64,000 nt of DNA from positions 2,914,001 to 2,978,000 of the forward strand of contig NZ_CP074149.1 of NCBI RefSeq assembly GCF_019968765.1. Reading direction: 5' to 3'. The stretch is from Enterobacter sp. JBIWA008 (GTDB lineage Bacteria > Pseudomonadota > Gammaproteobacteria > Enterobacterales > Enterobacteriaceae). The notes beneath the pieces are model-generated. The model searched no databases and was not told the DNA's origin. It was given only the letters and a program-made list of their open reading frames with translations. Within the stretch, counting starts at the first letter, position 1. Each line of letters opens with the position of its first letter. Positions 23,331-34,052 of this stretch are shown here, in pieces. The position numbers and the translations under genes are program-made.

Positions 23331-25408
23331 TATTTTCCTCCAATCGTCGCGGTCATGCGGATATGACGGTTATCCGACAGCTCCAGATTCGACAGCACGA
23401 CCAGCTGATTCAGGCTACGACGCAAGAAGCGCGACAGCAGCGGACGCAGCGCATGGTTCACCAGCAGCACCGGCGGTGCGCCCAGCATCTCCTGGCGCGC
23501 CAGCGCCTCCTGCGTTTGCGCCAGCAGACGGTCCGCCAGGCCCGGCTCCAGGCCGCCCCCGCCCTGAAGGGCCTGCAGCAGCAAACGTTCAAGCGGCGTA
23601 TCGAGGCCAATGACCTGCACTTCCCCGGTTCCCGGGAACCACTGCTGGGTGATCGCACGCCCCAGCGCCACGCGCACCACCGCCGTCAGCTCGTGCGGAT
23701 CGTTTTGTATCGGCGCATGCTCGGCAAGGGTTTCGAGAATGGTGCGCATATCGCGGATCGGCACCTTTTCTTCGAGCAGGTTTTGCAGCACCTTGTGCAG
23801 CGTGGTTAAGGTCACCACGCCCGGAACCAGATCTTCCGTCAGCTTCGGCATCTCTTGCGTGACGCGGTCCAGCAGCTGCTGCGCTTCCTGACGGCCAAAC
23901 AGCTCTGCCGAGAATTGCCCAATCAGGTGGTTAAGGTGGGTCGCCACCACGGTACTGGCTTCAACAACCGTATACCCCTGGATTTGCGCCTGCTCTTTCA
24001 GGGCACTTTCAATCCAGATAGCGGCCAGGCCAAAGGCCGGATCGATGGTTTGCTCGCCCGGCAGCGTGCCTGCGGCGGTGCCCGGGTTAATCGCCAGCCA
24101 GCGGCCTGGATAGGCATCACCGCTGCCAATTTCGACACCTTTCATCAGAATGCGATAGCGCGCGGGCGGCAGGTCCATGTTGTCGCGGATGTGGACAACC
24201 GGCGGCAGGAAGCCCATATCCTGCGCGAATTTTTTACGGATACTGCGGATACGGCCAAGCAGCTCGCCATCCTGCTGGAAATCGACCATCGGAATCAGGC
24301 GATAGCCCACTTCCATACCCAGGGAATCTTCCAGCTGAACGTCGTTCCAGGTCGCTTCTACGGCCTGGTTATTCTCCGGCATTTTTACCTGAACAGGTTC
24401 TGCTGCCGGTGTGATTTCGCGGCCACGCATCCACCAGGCAAGCCCCAGCAGACCCGCCGTAAACAGCAGGAACACCAGGTTTGGCATACCCGGCACCAGG
24501 CCGAGTAAACCCAGAACCGCAGCGGCCAGCAGCATCACGCGCGGATTGCTGAAGAGCTGGCCCACCATCTGCTCGCCAACGTCCTGATCGGTACTCACGC
24601 GAGTCACAATCACACCCGCCGCAGTAGAGATAACCAGCGCCGGGATCTGCGCGACCAGTCCGTCACCAATGGTCAGCAGCGTATAGCTTTCCGCCGCGTG
24701 GCCCATGTCCATACCGTGCTGCAATACCCCCACCAGCAGGCCGCCGACCACGTTAATCACCATGATCAGAATGCCCGCGATGGCGTCACCGCGCACAAAC
24801 TTACTCGCACCGTCCATGGAGCCGTAGAAGTCCGCTTCCTGCGTCACTTCCGAACGGCGTTTTTTGGCTTCATCTTCGGCGATAAGACCGGCGTTGAGGT
24901 CGGCGTCGATCGCCATCTGCTTGCCCGGCATCCCGTCCAGCACAAAACGCGCGCCGACTTCCGCGATACGTCCTGCACCTTTGGTGATAACCATAAAGTT
25001 GATGATAACGAGGATAACGAACACCACGATACCGATAGCGAAATTGCCGCCCACCAGGAAGTGGCCGAACGCTTCCACCACTTTACCTGCCGCTGCCGCA
25101 CCGGTGTGGCCTTCCATCAGGATGATACGCGTGGACGCCACGTTCAGCGCCAGTCGTAGCAAGGTGGTAAACAGCAGAATGGTCGGGAACGCGGCGAACT
25201 CCAGGGTACGCTGGGTGAACATCGCCACCAGCAGCACCATAATGGACAGCGCAATATTGAAAGTGAAAAGCAAATCGAGGATGAACGCCGGGAGCGGCAA
25301 TACCATCATCGACAGAATTAGCAGGATCAGAATCGGTCCGGCAAGGATCTGCCATTGGGTCGATTTCAGGTTGCCGGGCAGGCGCAACATTGCCACCAGA
25401 TTAGCCAT
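23330..25408 (-). CDS. flhA: Flagellar type III export component FlhA
   Basis: A 692-residue core protein of the flagellar export gate. About eight transmembrane helices occupy the first ~330 residues, with the FHIPEP-family cytoplasmic loop (GAGRIAEVGARFVLDGMPGK) between helices four and five. A large cytoplasmic C-terminal domain binds chaperone-substrate complexes. It begins MANLVAMLRLPGNLKS and overlaps flhB by eight bases. Confidence 0.97.
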   Translation of the reverse strand: MANLVAMLRLPGNLKSTQWQILAGPILILLILSMMVLPLPAFILDLLFTFNIALSIMVLLVAMFTQRTLEFAAFPTILLFTTLLRLALNVASTRIILMEGHTGAAAAGKVVEAFGHFLVGGNFAIGIVVFVILVIINFMVITKGAGRIAEVGARFVLDGMPGKQMAIDADLNAGLIAEDEAKKRRSEVTQEADFYGSMDGASKFVRGDAIAGILIMVINVVGGLLVGVLQHGMDMGHAAESYTLLTIGDGLVAQIPALVISTAAGVIVTRVSTDQDVGEQMVGQLFSNPRVMLLAAAVLGLLGLVPGMPNLVFLLFTAGLLGLAWWMRGREITPAAEPVQVKMPENNQAVEATWNDVQLEDSLGMEVGYRLIPMVDFQQDGELLGRIRSIRKKFAQDMGFLPPVVHIRDNMDLPPARYRILMKGVEIGSGDAYPGRWLAINPGTAAGTLPGEQTIDPAFGLAAIWIESALKEQAQIQGYTVVEASTVVATHLNHLIGQFSAELFGRQEAQQLLDRVTQEMPKLTEDLVPGVVTLTTLHKVLQNLLEEKVPIRDMRTILETLAEHAPIQNDPHELTAVVRVALGRAITQQWFPGTGEVQVIGLDTPLERLLLQALQGGGGLEPGLADRLLAQTQEALARQEMLGAPPVLLVNHALRPLLSRFLRRSLNQLVVLSNLELSDNRHIRMTATIGGK

Positions 25409-26549
25409 CAGTGTCCTTCTCGTTCAAAAAATCCAGCGCTTCAGGCACCGGAAGGTTCTCAGGTTTCACAGGCCGTTGACCGCCGGCCAGGCGCCAGCGC
25501 TTCAACTGCCATACCCAGGCCAGCACTTCCGCCACGGCGGCGTAAAGTTGTCCGGGGATCTGTTGTCCAATTTCCGCATGACGGTACAGGGCACGCGCCA
25601 GCGGAGGAGCTTCAAGGATTGGCACACGGTTTTCAGTACCAATCTCACGGATACGAAGTGCTATCAGACCCGCCCCTTTCGCCACCACTTTCGGCGCGCT
25701 CATTTTGTTTTCGTCATAGCGCAGCGCAACGGAATAGTGTGTCGGGTTGGTAACAATGACGTCGGCCTTCGGCACATCTTCCATCATGCGGCGACGGGCG
25801 GCGGCACGCTGCATCTGACGGATGCGTCCCTTCACGTGCGGGTCACCTTCCATCTGCTTATATTCGTCACGAATATCCTGACGTGACATGCGCAGTTTTT
25901 TGAAGTGGGTATAAAGCTGGAAGATCACGTCAAAACCCACCATCGGGATAATGCTGAGCACCACCAGCAGCGCGCAGAGCCCGACCAGATTCAGCGCGTT
26001 GCTCATCGCGCTGAGAGGCGATTCGCTGATGAGACGCATCATTTCCGGCCAGTGGTACCAGAGGTAAAACCCCGCGGAACTACCCATCAGCACCGATTTG
26101 AGAATGGCTTTGAGCAGCTCAGCCCCGGTCTGCGCAGAGAACATTTTCGCAATGCCCGACAGCGGGTTCAGTTTGGAAAATTTCGGTTGCAGCGATTTGG
26201 TACTAAAAACCAGACCGCCGAGCATCACCGGAGAGACCAGCGCGACCAGCACAACCCCGGTAATCAGGGGCAACAGCGCGGCCATGGCCCCTTTAATAAG
26301 CTGAATAATCTGGCTGAGGATCAGATTCGGATCGTTGACCATGCTGTGGTCAAAACGTAAGCCGGTGGACAACATCCCCGCCAGCTTGCGGGCGAGCGAC
26401 TCCCCGCCCCACCAGATAATGCACACCCCCACGATAAGGATCAGCAGGGAGGTCAATTCTCGGGATCGGGGGATCTGCCCTTCCTCACGCGCCTTTTCTA
26501 GTCGGTGGGGTGTGGGGGCTTCCGTTTTGTCGTCGTTCTCTTCTGCCAC
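25401..26549 (-). CDS. flhB: Flagellar type III export switch protein FlhB (GTG start)
   Basis: A 382-residue export component. Four membrane helices are followed by the cytoplasmic domain with the autocleavage motif NPTH (268-271), whose cleavage switches substrate specificity from rod/hook to filament. The start is a GTG followed by AEENDDKTEAPTPHRLEKA, as in other enterics. A 148-bp gap with two hairpins separates it from cheZ, so flhBAE is a separate transcription unit. Confidence 0.96.
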   Translation of the reverse strand: MAEENDDKTEAPTPHRLEKAREEGQIPRSRELTSLLILIVGVCIIWWGGESLARKLAGMLSTGLRFDHSMVNDPNLILSQIIQLIKGAMAALLPLITGVVLVALVSPVMLGGLVFSTKSLQPKFSKLNPLSGIAKMFSAQTGAELLKAILKSVLMGSSAGFYLWYHWPEMMRLISESPLSAMSNALNLVGLCALLVVLSIIPMVGFDVIFQLYTHFKKLRMSRQDIRDEYKQMEGDPHVKGRIRQMQRAAARRRMMEDVPKADVIVTNPTHYSVALRYDENKMSAPKVVAKGAGLIALRIREIGTENRVPILEAPPLARALYRHAEIGQQIPGQLYAAVAEVLAWVWQLKRWRLAGGQRPVKPENLPVPEALDFLNEKDTDG

Positions 26550-26612
26550 AGTGCATGCTCAGCCCATTACGTCACGGGTATCATGCCAGCGCAGCGGAAA
26601 TCCAATGGCGGG

Positions 26613-26688
26613 AAAAGCCCGTTTATTCGGGCTCTTTTCGGTGATTTTATCGTAAACCGCCTCAGGCGGCGTAAACCCCCTGAGGCGG
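26613..26688 (-). terminator. Two hairpins between cheZ and flhB
   Basis: Just past cheZ lies a ten-base-pair stem CCGCCTCAGG/CCTGAGGCGG (26657-26688). It is followed by AGCCCG/CGGGCT at 26616-26633 with a TTTT tail on the minus strand. They probably end the tar-cheZ transcript; the flhB promoter should lie in or beyond them. Confidence 0.6.
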
Positions 26689-26697
26689 AACAGACGG

Positions 26698-27342
26698 TCA
26701 GAAGCCGAGGCTGTCCAGCAGGTCGTCGACCTGATCCTGGCTTGCCACAACGCCCGCTTTGCTGGCGTCGAGCTGAGGACCATTGAGCAGGCTTTCGTTC
26801 TCGCGTTTTGGACGGGCTGCCGGTTCCGGAATGTTCTCCAGCAGAACCATCAGCAGCTGACGCTCAATCTCCTGGATAACATCCATCATGCGCTTGATCA
26901 CCTGACCGGTCAGGTCCTGGAAATCCTGCGCCATCATGATGTCCAGCAGCTGGGCATTGGTAAAGCTGGTGTGGCCCGGCACATCACCCAGGTACTGACG
27001 GGTATCCGTGACCAGCTCGCGGGCATCCGCCAGCTCGATAGGGTTCTCAAACCACTCGTCCCAGCGTTTGCTCAGCGCTTTCGCCCCCTTTTCCATCGCA
27101 TCCTGGTGCGGCTGTGACGCTTCAACGCTGTTCAGCGCACGTTCCGCGGCCTGAGCGGTCATCTGCACAACGTAGTCCAGACGATCGCGGGCATCAGGAA
27201 TGGCTTCCGCCGCTTCGGCAATCGCCTGATCCAGCCCTAGCTCACGCAGGCTGTCACGCAGCATGCGCGTCAGGCTGCCGATGCGGACGATGATATCGCT
27301 CGGCGAGTGTTCTTCAACGGGTTTCATAGCAGGTTGCAACAT
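26698..27342 (-). CDS. cheZ: Chemotaxis phosphatase CheZ
   Basis: Dephosphorylates CheY-P to end the tumble signal. With the ATG at 27342 (MLQPAMKP) the product is 214 residues, equal to E. coli CheZ, and the GAGG ribosome-binding site at 27351-27354 has eight-base spacing. An upstream ATG (27348) and GTG (27351) are in frame but too close to it. The catalytic Gln region ([19 protein letters not shown]) and the C-terminal CheY-binding helix ([14 protein letters not shown]) are both present. Confidence 0.95.
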   Translation of the reverse strand: MLQPAMKPVEEHSPSDIIVRIGSLTRMLRDSLRELGLDQAIAEAAEAIPDARDRLDYVVQMTAQAAERALNSVEASQPHQDAMEKGAKALSKRWDEWFENPIELADARELVTDTRQYLGDVPGHTSFTNAQLLDIMMAQDFQDLTGQVIKRMMDVIQEIERQLLMVLLENIPEPAARPKRENESLLNGPQLDASKAGVVASQDQVDDLLDSLGF

Positions 27343-27352
27343 TTCCATCACC

Positions 27353-28805
<1,453 letters not shown>

Positions 28806-28809
<4 letters not shown>

Positions 28810-29672
28810 GCTTTTTCCTTACTCAGCGCATATACCGTTTGCCCACGCAGGCTAAACTCACGCGCGAGGTTGCTGAAGTTTTCCGAGTGCCCGGCAAACA
28901 GTAAACCGTCAGGCTTGAGCAACGGAACAAACCGACGCAGAATGTCCTGTTGCGTCGTTTTATCAAAATAGATCATGACGTTACGGCAAAAAATGGCGTC
29001 GAACGGCCCCGGCACGTTGTACTGCTTATCCAGCAGGTTTACGGGCGCGAATTCGACGCAGTTCGCCAGCTCCTGGCGTACGCGTACCAGGCCTTCATGC
29101 GGGCCCGTCCCACGCATGAAATAACGCTGCATCTGCTGCGGAGACAGCGTTTTCAGTTCATCCTGGCGATAAACACCGTTACGCGCCTTCTCCAGCACCT
29201 CGGTATCGATATCGCTGGCGTAAACTTTCCAGCGTCCGGGCGTCATGCCCAGGGTGTCAGCAAGGGTGATCGCCAGCGAGTACGGCTCTTCACCCGTTGA
29301 GGCGGCCGCACTCCATACGCGATACTCCCCGGTGCGACGGCGTGCGTGCTCGGCCAGTACCGGGAAGTGGTGAGCTTCACGGAAAAACGCCGTCAGGTTG
29401 GTGGTTAACGAGTTAATAAAAGCCTGCCACTCTGCGCTGTTCTGGTTCGCCTCGAGCATGCTCAGATAGCGGCCAAAATCATCCAGCCCCAGCGTACGCA
29501 AGCGCCGCACCAGACGGTTGTAGACCATGTCCCGCTTATGATCCGCAAGCACGATCCCCGCACGCTGGTAGATTAACTGACATATCCGACGAAAATGCGC
29601 GTCGGACAGCGCGAGGCGCTGTGTCATCTGCAACAATAATGACGTTTGCCCAGGGGGCATTGGTGATGTCAT
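28806..29672 (-). CDS. cheR: Chemotaxis protein methyltransferase CheR
   Basis: SAM-dependent enzyme that methylates receptor glutamates. It has 288 residues: an N-terminal helical domain and a C-terminal Rossmann domain with [13 protein letters not shown] (SAM site) and [10 protein letters not shown]. The inserted beta-subdomain binds the NWETF pentapeptide found at the Tar C-terminus in this window. Lies 20 bp after tap. Confidence 0.96.
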
Positions 29673-29691
29673 AGCGCCTTCTTAATTACAT

Positions 29692-31293
29692 TCAGGATAC
29701 AACTGGCACGGCCTGCGACCGCCCGACTTCTGTTACTGCTTCAACGTGCTCTTTCACATTAAATACCGCGACCAGTCCGGTCAGACGATCCGCCTGGCTG
29801 GCCAGCTGATCGGTTGCCGCTGCCGCTTCCTCAACTAACGATGCGTTCTGTTGCGTCACCTGATCCATCTGGCTGACGGCCTGGGCAACCTGCTCAATGC
29901 CGCGACGCTGTTCGTCCGACGCCGAGGCAATCTCGCCCATGATGTCGTTAACCCGCGTGACGGAGGTGACGATCTCGAGCATGGTTTTCGCCGCCGTATC
30001 CACCAGCGTTGAGCCCTGCTGAACGCGCGAGACCGACTCTTCAATCAGTACCTTAATCTCTTTCGCCGCGTTGGCGCTGCGGCTCGCCAGGTTACGCACT
30101 TCACCCGCCACCACCGCAAACCCGCGCCCCTGTTCCCCGGCGCGCGCCGCTTCAACCGCGGCATTCAGCGCCAGAATGTTGGTCTGGAACGCGATACCGT
30201 CAATCACGCTGATGATGTCACCAATTTTCTGTGAACTGGTGGCGATCTCCTGCATGGTGCTGGCGACATGGGACGCCTGGTCACCGCCTTTCTTCGCCGT
30301 CATCGCCGCCTGTTTTGACAGGTCAGACGCCTGACGCGCGTTATCGGCGTTCTGACTCACTGTTGCGGTCAGCTGCTCCATGCTTGCCGCCGTCTGCGCC
30401 AGCGAGGCCGCCTGCTGCTCGGTGCGGGATGAGAGATCGTTGTTACCCGCCGCAATCTCTGAGATCCCGGTGTGCATGGCATAACTGCCCTGCCGCACGT
30501 CGGATACCGTTTCCCGCAGCGATCCCTGCATCGCCTTCAGGCTGGCAAAGATCGCCGAAATTTCGTTCTTGCCGAACACCGCTACCGGACGCGCCAGGTC
30601 GCCTTTCGCAATACTGTCGAAATGGCTGCTGATGATTGCCAGCGGCTGCACAATCATTCTGCGCGACCAGAGCAGCGCGGCGCCGGTCAGCAACCCTGCC
30701 AGAATCACAACCACGGCAAAGATGACGCCCGACATGTGATAGCTTTGACGGCTCTGTTCACCGGCACGCTGAACGGACTGGTTAATATCCTGCTGCCACG
30801 CGTTAAAGCTGCCGTCAAACGCCGCCTGAGACGCCTGAACCGGTGCGGTCATAAAGTCCGACAGCTGGTTGTTCTCAAGCCACGTCGCCTGATGGTCCAG
30901 GTCGCTGTACCACTGCTCAAAGTTCGTCTTCATCGCGGCCTTCAGCGCTTTCTCTTTCTCGCTGTCGGCGGCCTGCGCCGTAAAGGCCTTAAACTGTGCG
31001 TCAGCCTGTTTCAGGCTGTCGCGCGCGGTCGCCATTAGCGCTTTAATGTCATCCGGCGGATAGCTCAGCGCGGTTAGGGTTCCTGCCTTGTTCAGCGCAG
31101 TGCTTGCCTGCAACAGCACGGCACGCGTTTGTGCCAGTGCGGAGCGCTGCTGATTACTCGCCTCAACTTCCTGCAAATTCTGATAGCCATCGCGAAACGC
31201 CCAAAAAGACAACCCGTTACTGCCAACCTGCAACACACCGCAAAGGATCAGAATCAAAAACAGTGTGGTCGAGATACGAATACGATTTAACAT
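29692..31293 (-). CDS. tap: Methyl-accepting chemotaxis protein Tap (dipeptide/pyrimidine sensor)
   Basis: A 533-residue inner membrane receptor: N-terminal helix, periplasmic four-helix domain, second helix near residues 190-215, HAMP, and a cytoplasmic hairpin with the invariant tip around [20 protein letters not shown]. The periplasmic domain tracks E. coli Tap rather than Tar, for example [14 protein letters not shown] and [12 protein letters not shown]. It ends PVVS without the NWETF tether, as expected for a minor receptor that relies on Tar or Tsr for efficient adaptation. The start at 31293 (MLNRIRIS) is chosen over five codons upstream. Confidence 0.9.
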   Translation of the reverse strand: MLNRIRISTTLFLILILCGVLQVGSNGLSFWAFRDGYQNLQEVEASNQQRSALAQTRAVLLQASTALNKAGTLTALSYPPDDIKALMATARDSLKQADAQFKAFTAQAADSEKEKALKAAMKTNFEQWYSDLDHQATWLENNQLSDFMTAPVQASQAAFDGSFNAWQQDINQSVQRAGEQSRQSYHMSGVIFAVVVILAGLLTGAALLWSRRMIVQPLAIISSHFDSIAKGDLARPVAVFGKNEISAIFASLKAMQGSLRETVSDVRQGSYAMHTGISEIAAGNNDLSSRTEQQAASLAQTAASMEQLTATVSQNADNARQASDLSKQAAMTAKKGGDQASHVASTMQEIATSSQKIGDIISVIDGIAFQTNILALNAAVEAARAGEQGRGFAVVAGEVRNLASRSANAAKEIKVLIEESVSRVQQGSTLVDTAAKTMLEIVTSVTRVNDIMGEIASASDEQRRGIEQVAQAVSQMDQVTQQNASLVEEAAAATDQLASQADRLTGLVAVFNVKEHVEAVTEVGRSQAVPVVS

Positions 31294-31337
31294 CCACGCT
31301 CCCATCAAGCGGCAAGCAGCCGCGGTTTAATTGTCAG

Positions 31338-33005
31338 TCAAAATGTTTCCCAGTTTTCATCTTGTCCGGTCGTCGAGGTGCGCGTACGGTTTGCAGCCGG
31401 TTCAGCGGCTGGCGCGCGATACGTCGCCTGCGGGGTGACCGTGTTTCCAGCGAGTGAAGCGAGACGAAACGCCGAGACGGCCATTTTCAGACTGCTCGCC
31501 TGGGCTTCCAGGGCAGCGGCCGCCGCAGCGGACTCCTGCACCAGCGCGGCGTTTTGTTGTGTCACGCGATCCATTTCCGATACCGCCAGGGCAACCTGGT
31601 CGATACCACGACTCTGCTCATCAGACGCAGAGGCGATTTCACCCATGATGTCCGTCACGCGGGTAACGGCATTCACGATGTCATTCATGGTCTCCCCGGC
31701 GCTTTCCACCAGCACGGAGCCGGTATCCACGCGGGAGACGGAATCTTCAATCAGCGACTTGATCTCTTTTGCCGCGTTGGCGCTGCGGCTGGCCAGGTTG
31801 CGCACTTCCCCTGCCACCACGGCAAACCCGCGCCCCTGCTCTCCCGCGCGCGCCGCTTCCACGGCGGCGTTCAGCGCCAGAATGTTGGTCTGGAAGGCAA
31901 TGCCGTCGATAACGCTGATGATGTCGGCGATTTTCTTCGAGCTGTCGGCGATTTCGTGCATGGTTTTCACCACGCCATCCACCACGCGACCGCCGCGCTG
32001 CGCCGTCTCGGACGCGCTTTCCGCCAGCTGAGACGCCTGGCGGGCGTTATCGGCATTCTGCTTCACGGTCGCGGTGAGCTGCTCCATGCTGGCGGCCGTC
32101 TCTTCCAGGGCGGACGCCTGCTGCTCGGTACGGGATGAGAGATCGTTATTTCCCATCGCAATTTCGCTGGTGCCGGTGTAGATAGCCTCCGACCCGTTGC
32201 GCACGTTAGCGACGGTTTCGATTAACGAACGCTGCATATGGTCAACGCTGTTCGCCAGCTCGGTGATCTCATTGCGCCCGGAAACGGTCAGCGTTTTGGT
32301 CAGGTCACCGTCGGCAATTTCGCGAATGTGGGCAATGACGCGACCGAGAGGATTCAGCAGGATATGGCGAATGCCGTACCAGACAGCGACCAGAACAATG
32401 ACCAGCGCCAGCGCCAGCACGGCCATCTGCCATTTTGCAAAACGGTAGTCATTCTGGCTTGCGCTAAAGGCCGAGTGATAGAGATCGCCACTGGTCTTCG
32501 CGTATTCCCCCAGCGCCGCGCCGAGTGCGTTTTGCATCCCCTGCGTCGGCTGCGCGAAATAGGCGTCCATGTTGCCGCTCTCCAGGAACTGAATCAGCTC
32601 TGCAAGACCGGTATGGTAGGCATTGTATTTTTCATCGATATTCTGGCTCACCTGCTCCATGGCAGGCTGCGGGGCGATCTTTTTGAAGGCGTCGTAATGT
32701 TTAGCGGCGTCAGCAAGGGTGGCACGGGCATTTTTCAACAGATCGGTTTTCGCGCTGCTCTGCTGATTGTTGGGATCCATCATCATGCGCGCGGACGAGC
32801 GGCTCAGGTTGATACGCGTTTGCAGCATCAGATCCCACGTCGACGTGAGTTCACTCTGCTGCAGGCGGAGATCGTTCGAGGCCGCGAAGCTGTCCTGGTT
32901 CTGTTTTAATGACGAGAAAAAAAGCCCGCCGGAGATGAGCTGAAGAAGTGCGAAAATGACCAGCACCATCATGAGCATTGTGACAACGCGGATACGGTTC
33001 AACAT
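31338..33005 (-). CDS. tar: Methyl-accepting chemotaxis protein Tar (aspartate/maltose receptor)
   Basis: A 555-residue receptor. The aspartate-binding arginines R64, R69 and R73 of E. coli Tar are conserved in [19 protein letters not shown], methylation helices and the signalling tip are intact, and the C-terminal NWETF pentapeptide that recruits CheR/CheB is present. The ATG at 33005 is preferred; the upstream extension runs into the sigma-28 promoter. Normally this gene follows cheW; here the pilus operon intervenes. Maltose sensing through MalE cannot be judged from sequence alone. Confidence 0.93.
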   Translation of the reverse strand: MLNRIRVVTMLMMVLVIFALLQLISGGLFFSSLKQNQDSFAASNDLRLQQSELTSTWDLMLQTRINLSRSSARMMMDPNNQQSSAKTDLLKNARATLADAAKHYDAFKKIAPQPAMEQVSQNIDEKYNAYHTGLAELIQFLESGNMDAYFAQPTQGMQNALGAALGEYAKTSGDLYHSAFSASQNDYRFAKWQMAVLALALVIVLVAVWYGIRHILLNPLGRVIAHIREIADGDLTKTLTVSGRNEITELANSVDHMQRSLIETVANVRNGSEAIYTGTSEIAMGNNDLSSRTEQQASALEETAASMEQLTATVKQNADNARQASQLAESASETAQRGGRVVDGVVKTMHEIADSSKKIADIISVIDGIAFQTNILALNAAVEAARAGEQGRGFAVVAGEVRNLASRSANAAKEIKSLIEDSVSRVDTGSVLVESAGETMNDIVNAVTRVTDIMGEIASASDEQSRGIDQVALAVSEMDRVTQQNAALVQESAAAAAALEAQASSLKMAVSAFRLASLAGNTVTPQATYRAPAAEPAANRTRTSTTGQDENWETF

Positions 33006-33036
33006 ACAACACCTTCTCATAGATTTATTAACGGTG

Positions 33037-33063
33037 TTATCGGCACTGCCCACAGGAACTTTA
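33037..33063 (-). promoter_or_regulatory. Sigma-28 (FliA) promoter of tar-tap-cheRBYZ
   Basis: Minus strand TAAAGTTC-N11-GCCGATAA is a near-perfect class III flagellar promoter (consensus TAAAGTTT-N11-GCCGATAA), about 30 bp upstream of the tar ATG. It lets the meche operon be expressed independently of the inserted pilus genes. Confidence 0.93.
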
Positions 33064-33089
33064 CATTTGAGAAAGGGAAAAGCGCGGGG

Positions 33090-34052
33090 TTAAAACGCCA
33101 CGTCGACAATCAGCGTGTCGGTGTAGGTCCCGGCGGGTGGCGTGGCCTGATTGGTCAGGACTTTCGCGGTGTAGTTGTAGGTACGCAGTAAACCGTCGGT
33201 GCTGACCTGCGACGATACCGCGCTGGACCAGCGCTCGCTGCCGCTGCCGCCCCAGCGGTTACCGGTGGCTTCCTTGTAGATGTCGTAGCTCATGGCGTTG
33301 CTGCCGCTCACCATACGCCGCACGTTGTTCAGCGCGTTGGCACCGTTATTGATGCCGATGGTATACGTACTTCCTTTGGTACATGTGACGGCAATCGCCT
33401 GCGAGACCGTAGGAAAACTTTGTACCAGCGGTGCGCTGTTGAAGTTTACGTCCGGCGTGGTCATGGCGCTGCAGTCGTTGGTCACGGTCATATCTAACAG
33501 GATGCTTGTTGTCGCGGTTCCCGTCTGATTGATTGTGCAAATGCCGAGCGCGCCCACGGAGCACACGCTGTAGTTAATGCTGAAGGTTAACTGCACCTGA
33601 TATGGCCCGGCAGTGACGTTTTGCCCGGCGACGGTGCGGAAATAGAGCGGAATGTTGTACTGCTTTGACCCCAGCAACCCCAGCAGGGTATTCCCGCTCC
33701 AGGTATACGATTTACTTATCTGTACCTCGCTGCTGCTCGCGCATCCCGATAATCCGCACAGCCGGGTGGGGATAACGTCCGTGATGGCCGCATTATCCGT
33801 GCGTTTCATCGTGGCCCGGCTGCTGCCCGAAACCGATGCAGCGGTGTAGGTCAGCGTTACCGAGTCGCTTGTCAGCAGATTCAGTACGGCATCGCAGGCC
33901 ACCACCAGCGTGCCGGTGGTTTGAACTTCCCCGGTTCCGCTGAGCGCGAACGAGGTGACGCTGCCAAACGACGCATTAACCGTACTGACGGTACACGCCG
34001 CCCAGCCGCCGCCGGAGAACAGCAGCAGGATCAACAGCAGCAGGCGCGTCAT
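33090..34052 (-). CDS. Csu-type pilus tip adhesin, two spore-coat-U domains (CsuE-like)
   Basis: A 320-residue secreted protein with signal peptide MTRLLLLILLLFSGGGWAA. Two domains follow: an N-terminal adhesin-like domain with paired cysteines (about 20-180) and a C-terminal SCPU pilin domain ending GTYTDTLIVDVAF, the same ending type as the two smaller subunits in the cluster. In Acinetobacter Csu pili the corresponding CsuE caps the fibre and binds hydrophobic surfaces. The ATG at 34052 overlaps the usher stop (ATGA) and follows GGAGG. Last gene before tar, with no clear terminator between. Confidence 0.85.
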   Translation of the reverse strand: MTRLLLLILLLFSGGGWAACTVSTVNASFGSVTSFALSGTGEVQTTGTLVVACDAVLNLLTSDSVTLTYTAASVSGSSRATMKRTDNAAITDVIPTRLCGLSGCASSSEVQISKSYTWSGNTLLGLLGSKQYNIPLYFRTVAGQNVTAGPYQVQLTFSINYSVCSVGALGICTINQTGTATTSILLDMTVTNDCSAMTTPDVNFNSAPLVQSFPTVSQAIAVTCTKGSTYTIGINNGANALNNVRRMVSGSNAMSYDIYKEATGNRWGGSGSERWSSAVSSQVSTDGLLRTYNYTAKVLTNQATPPAGTYTDTLIVDVAF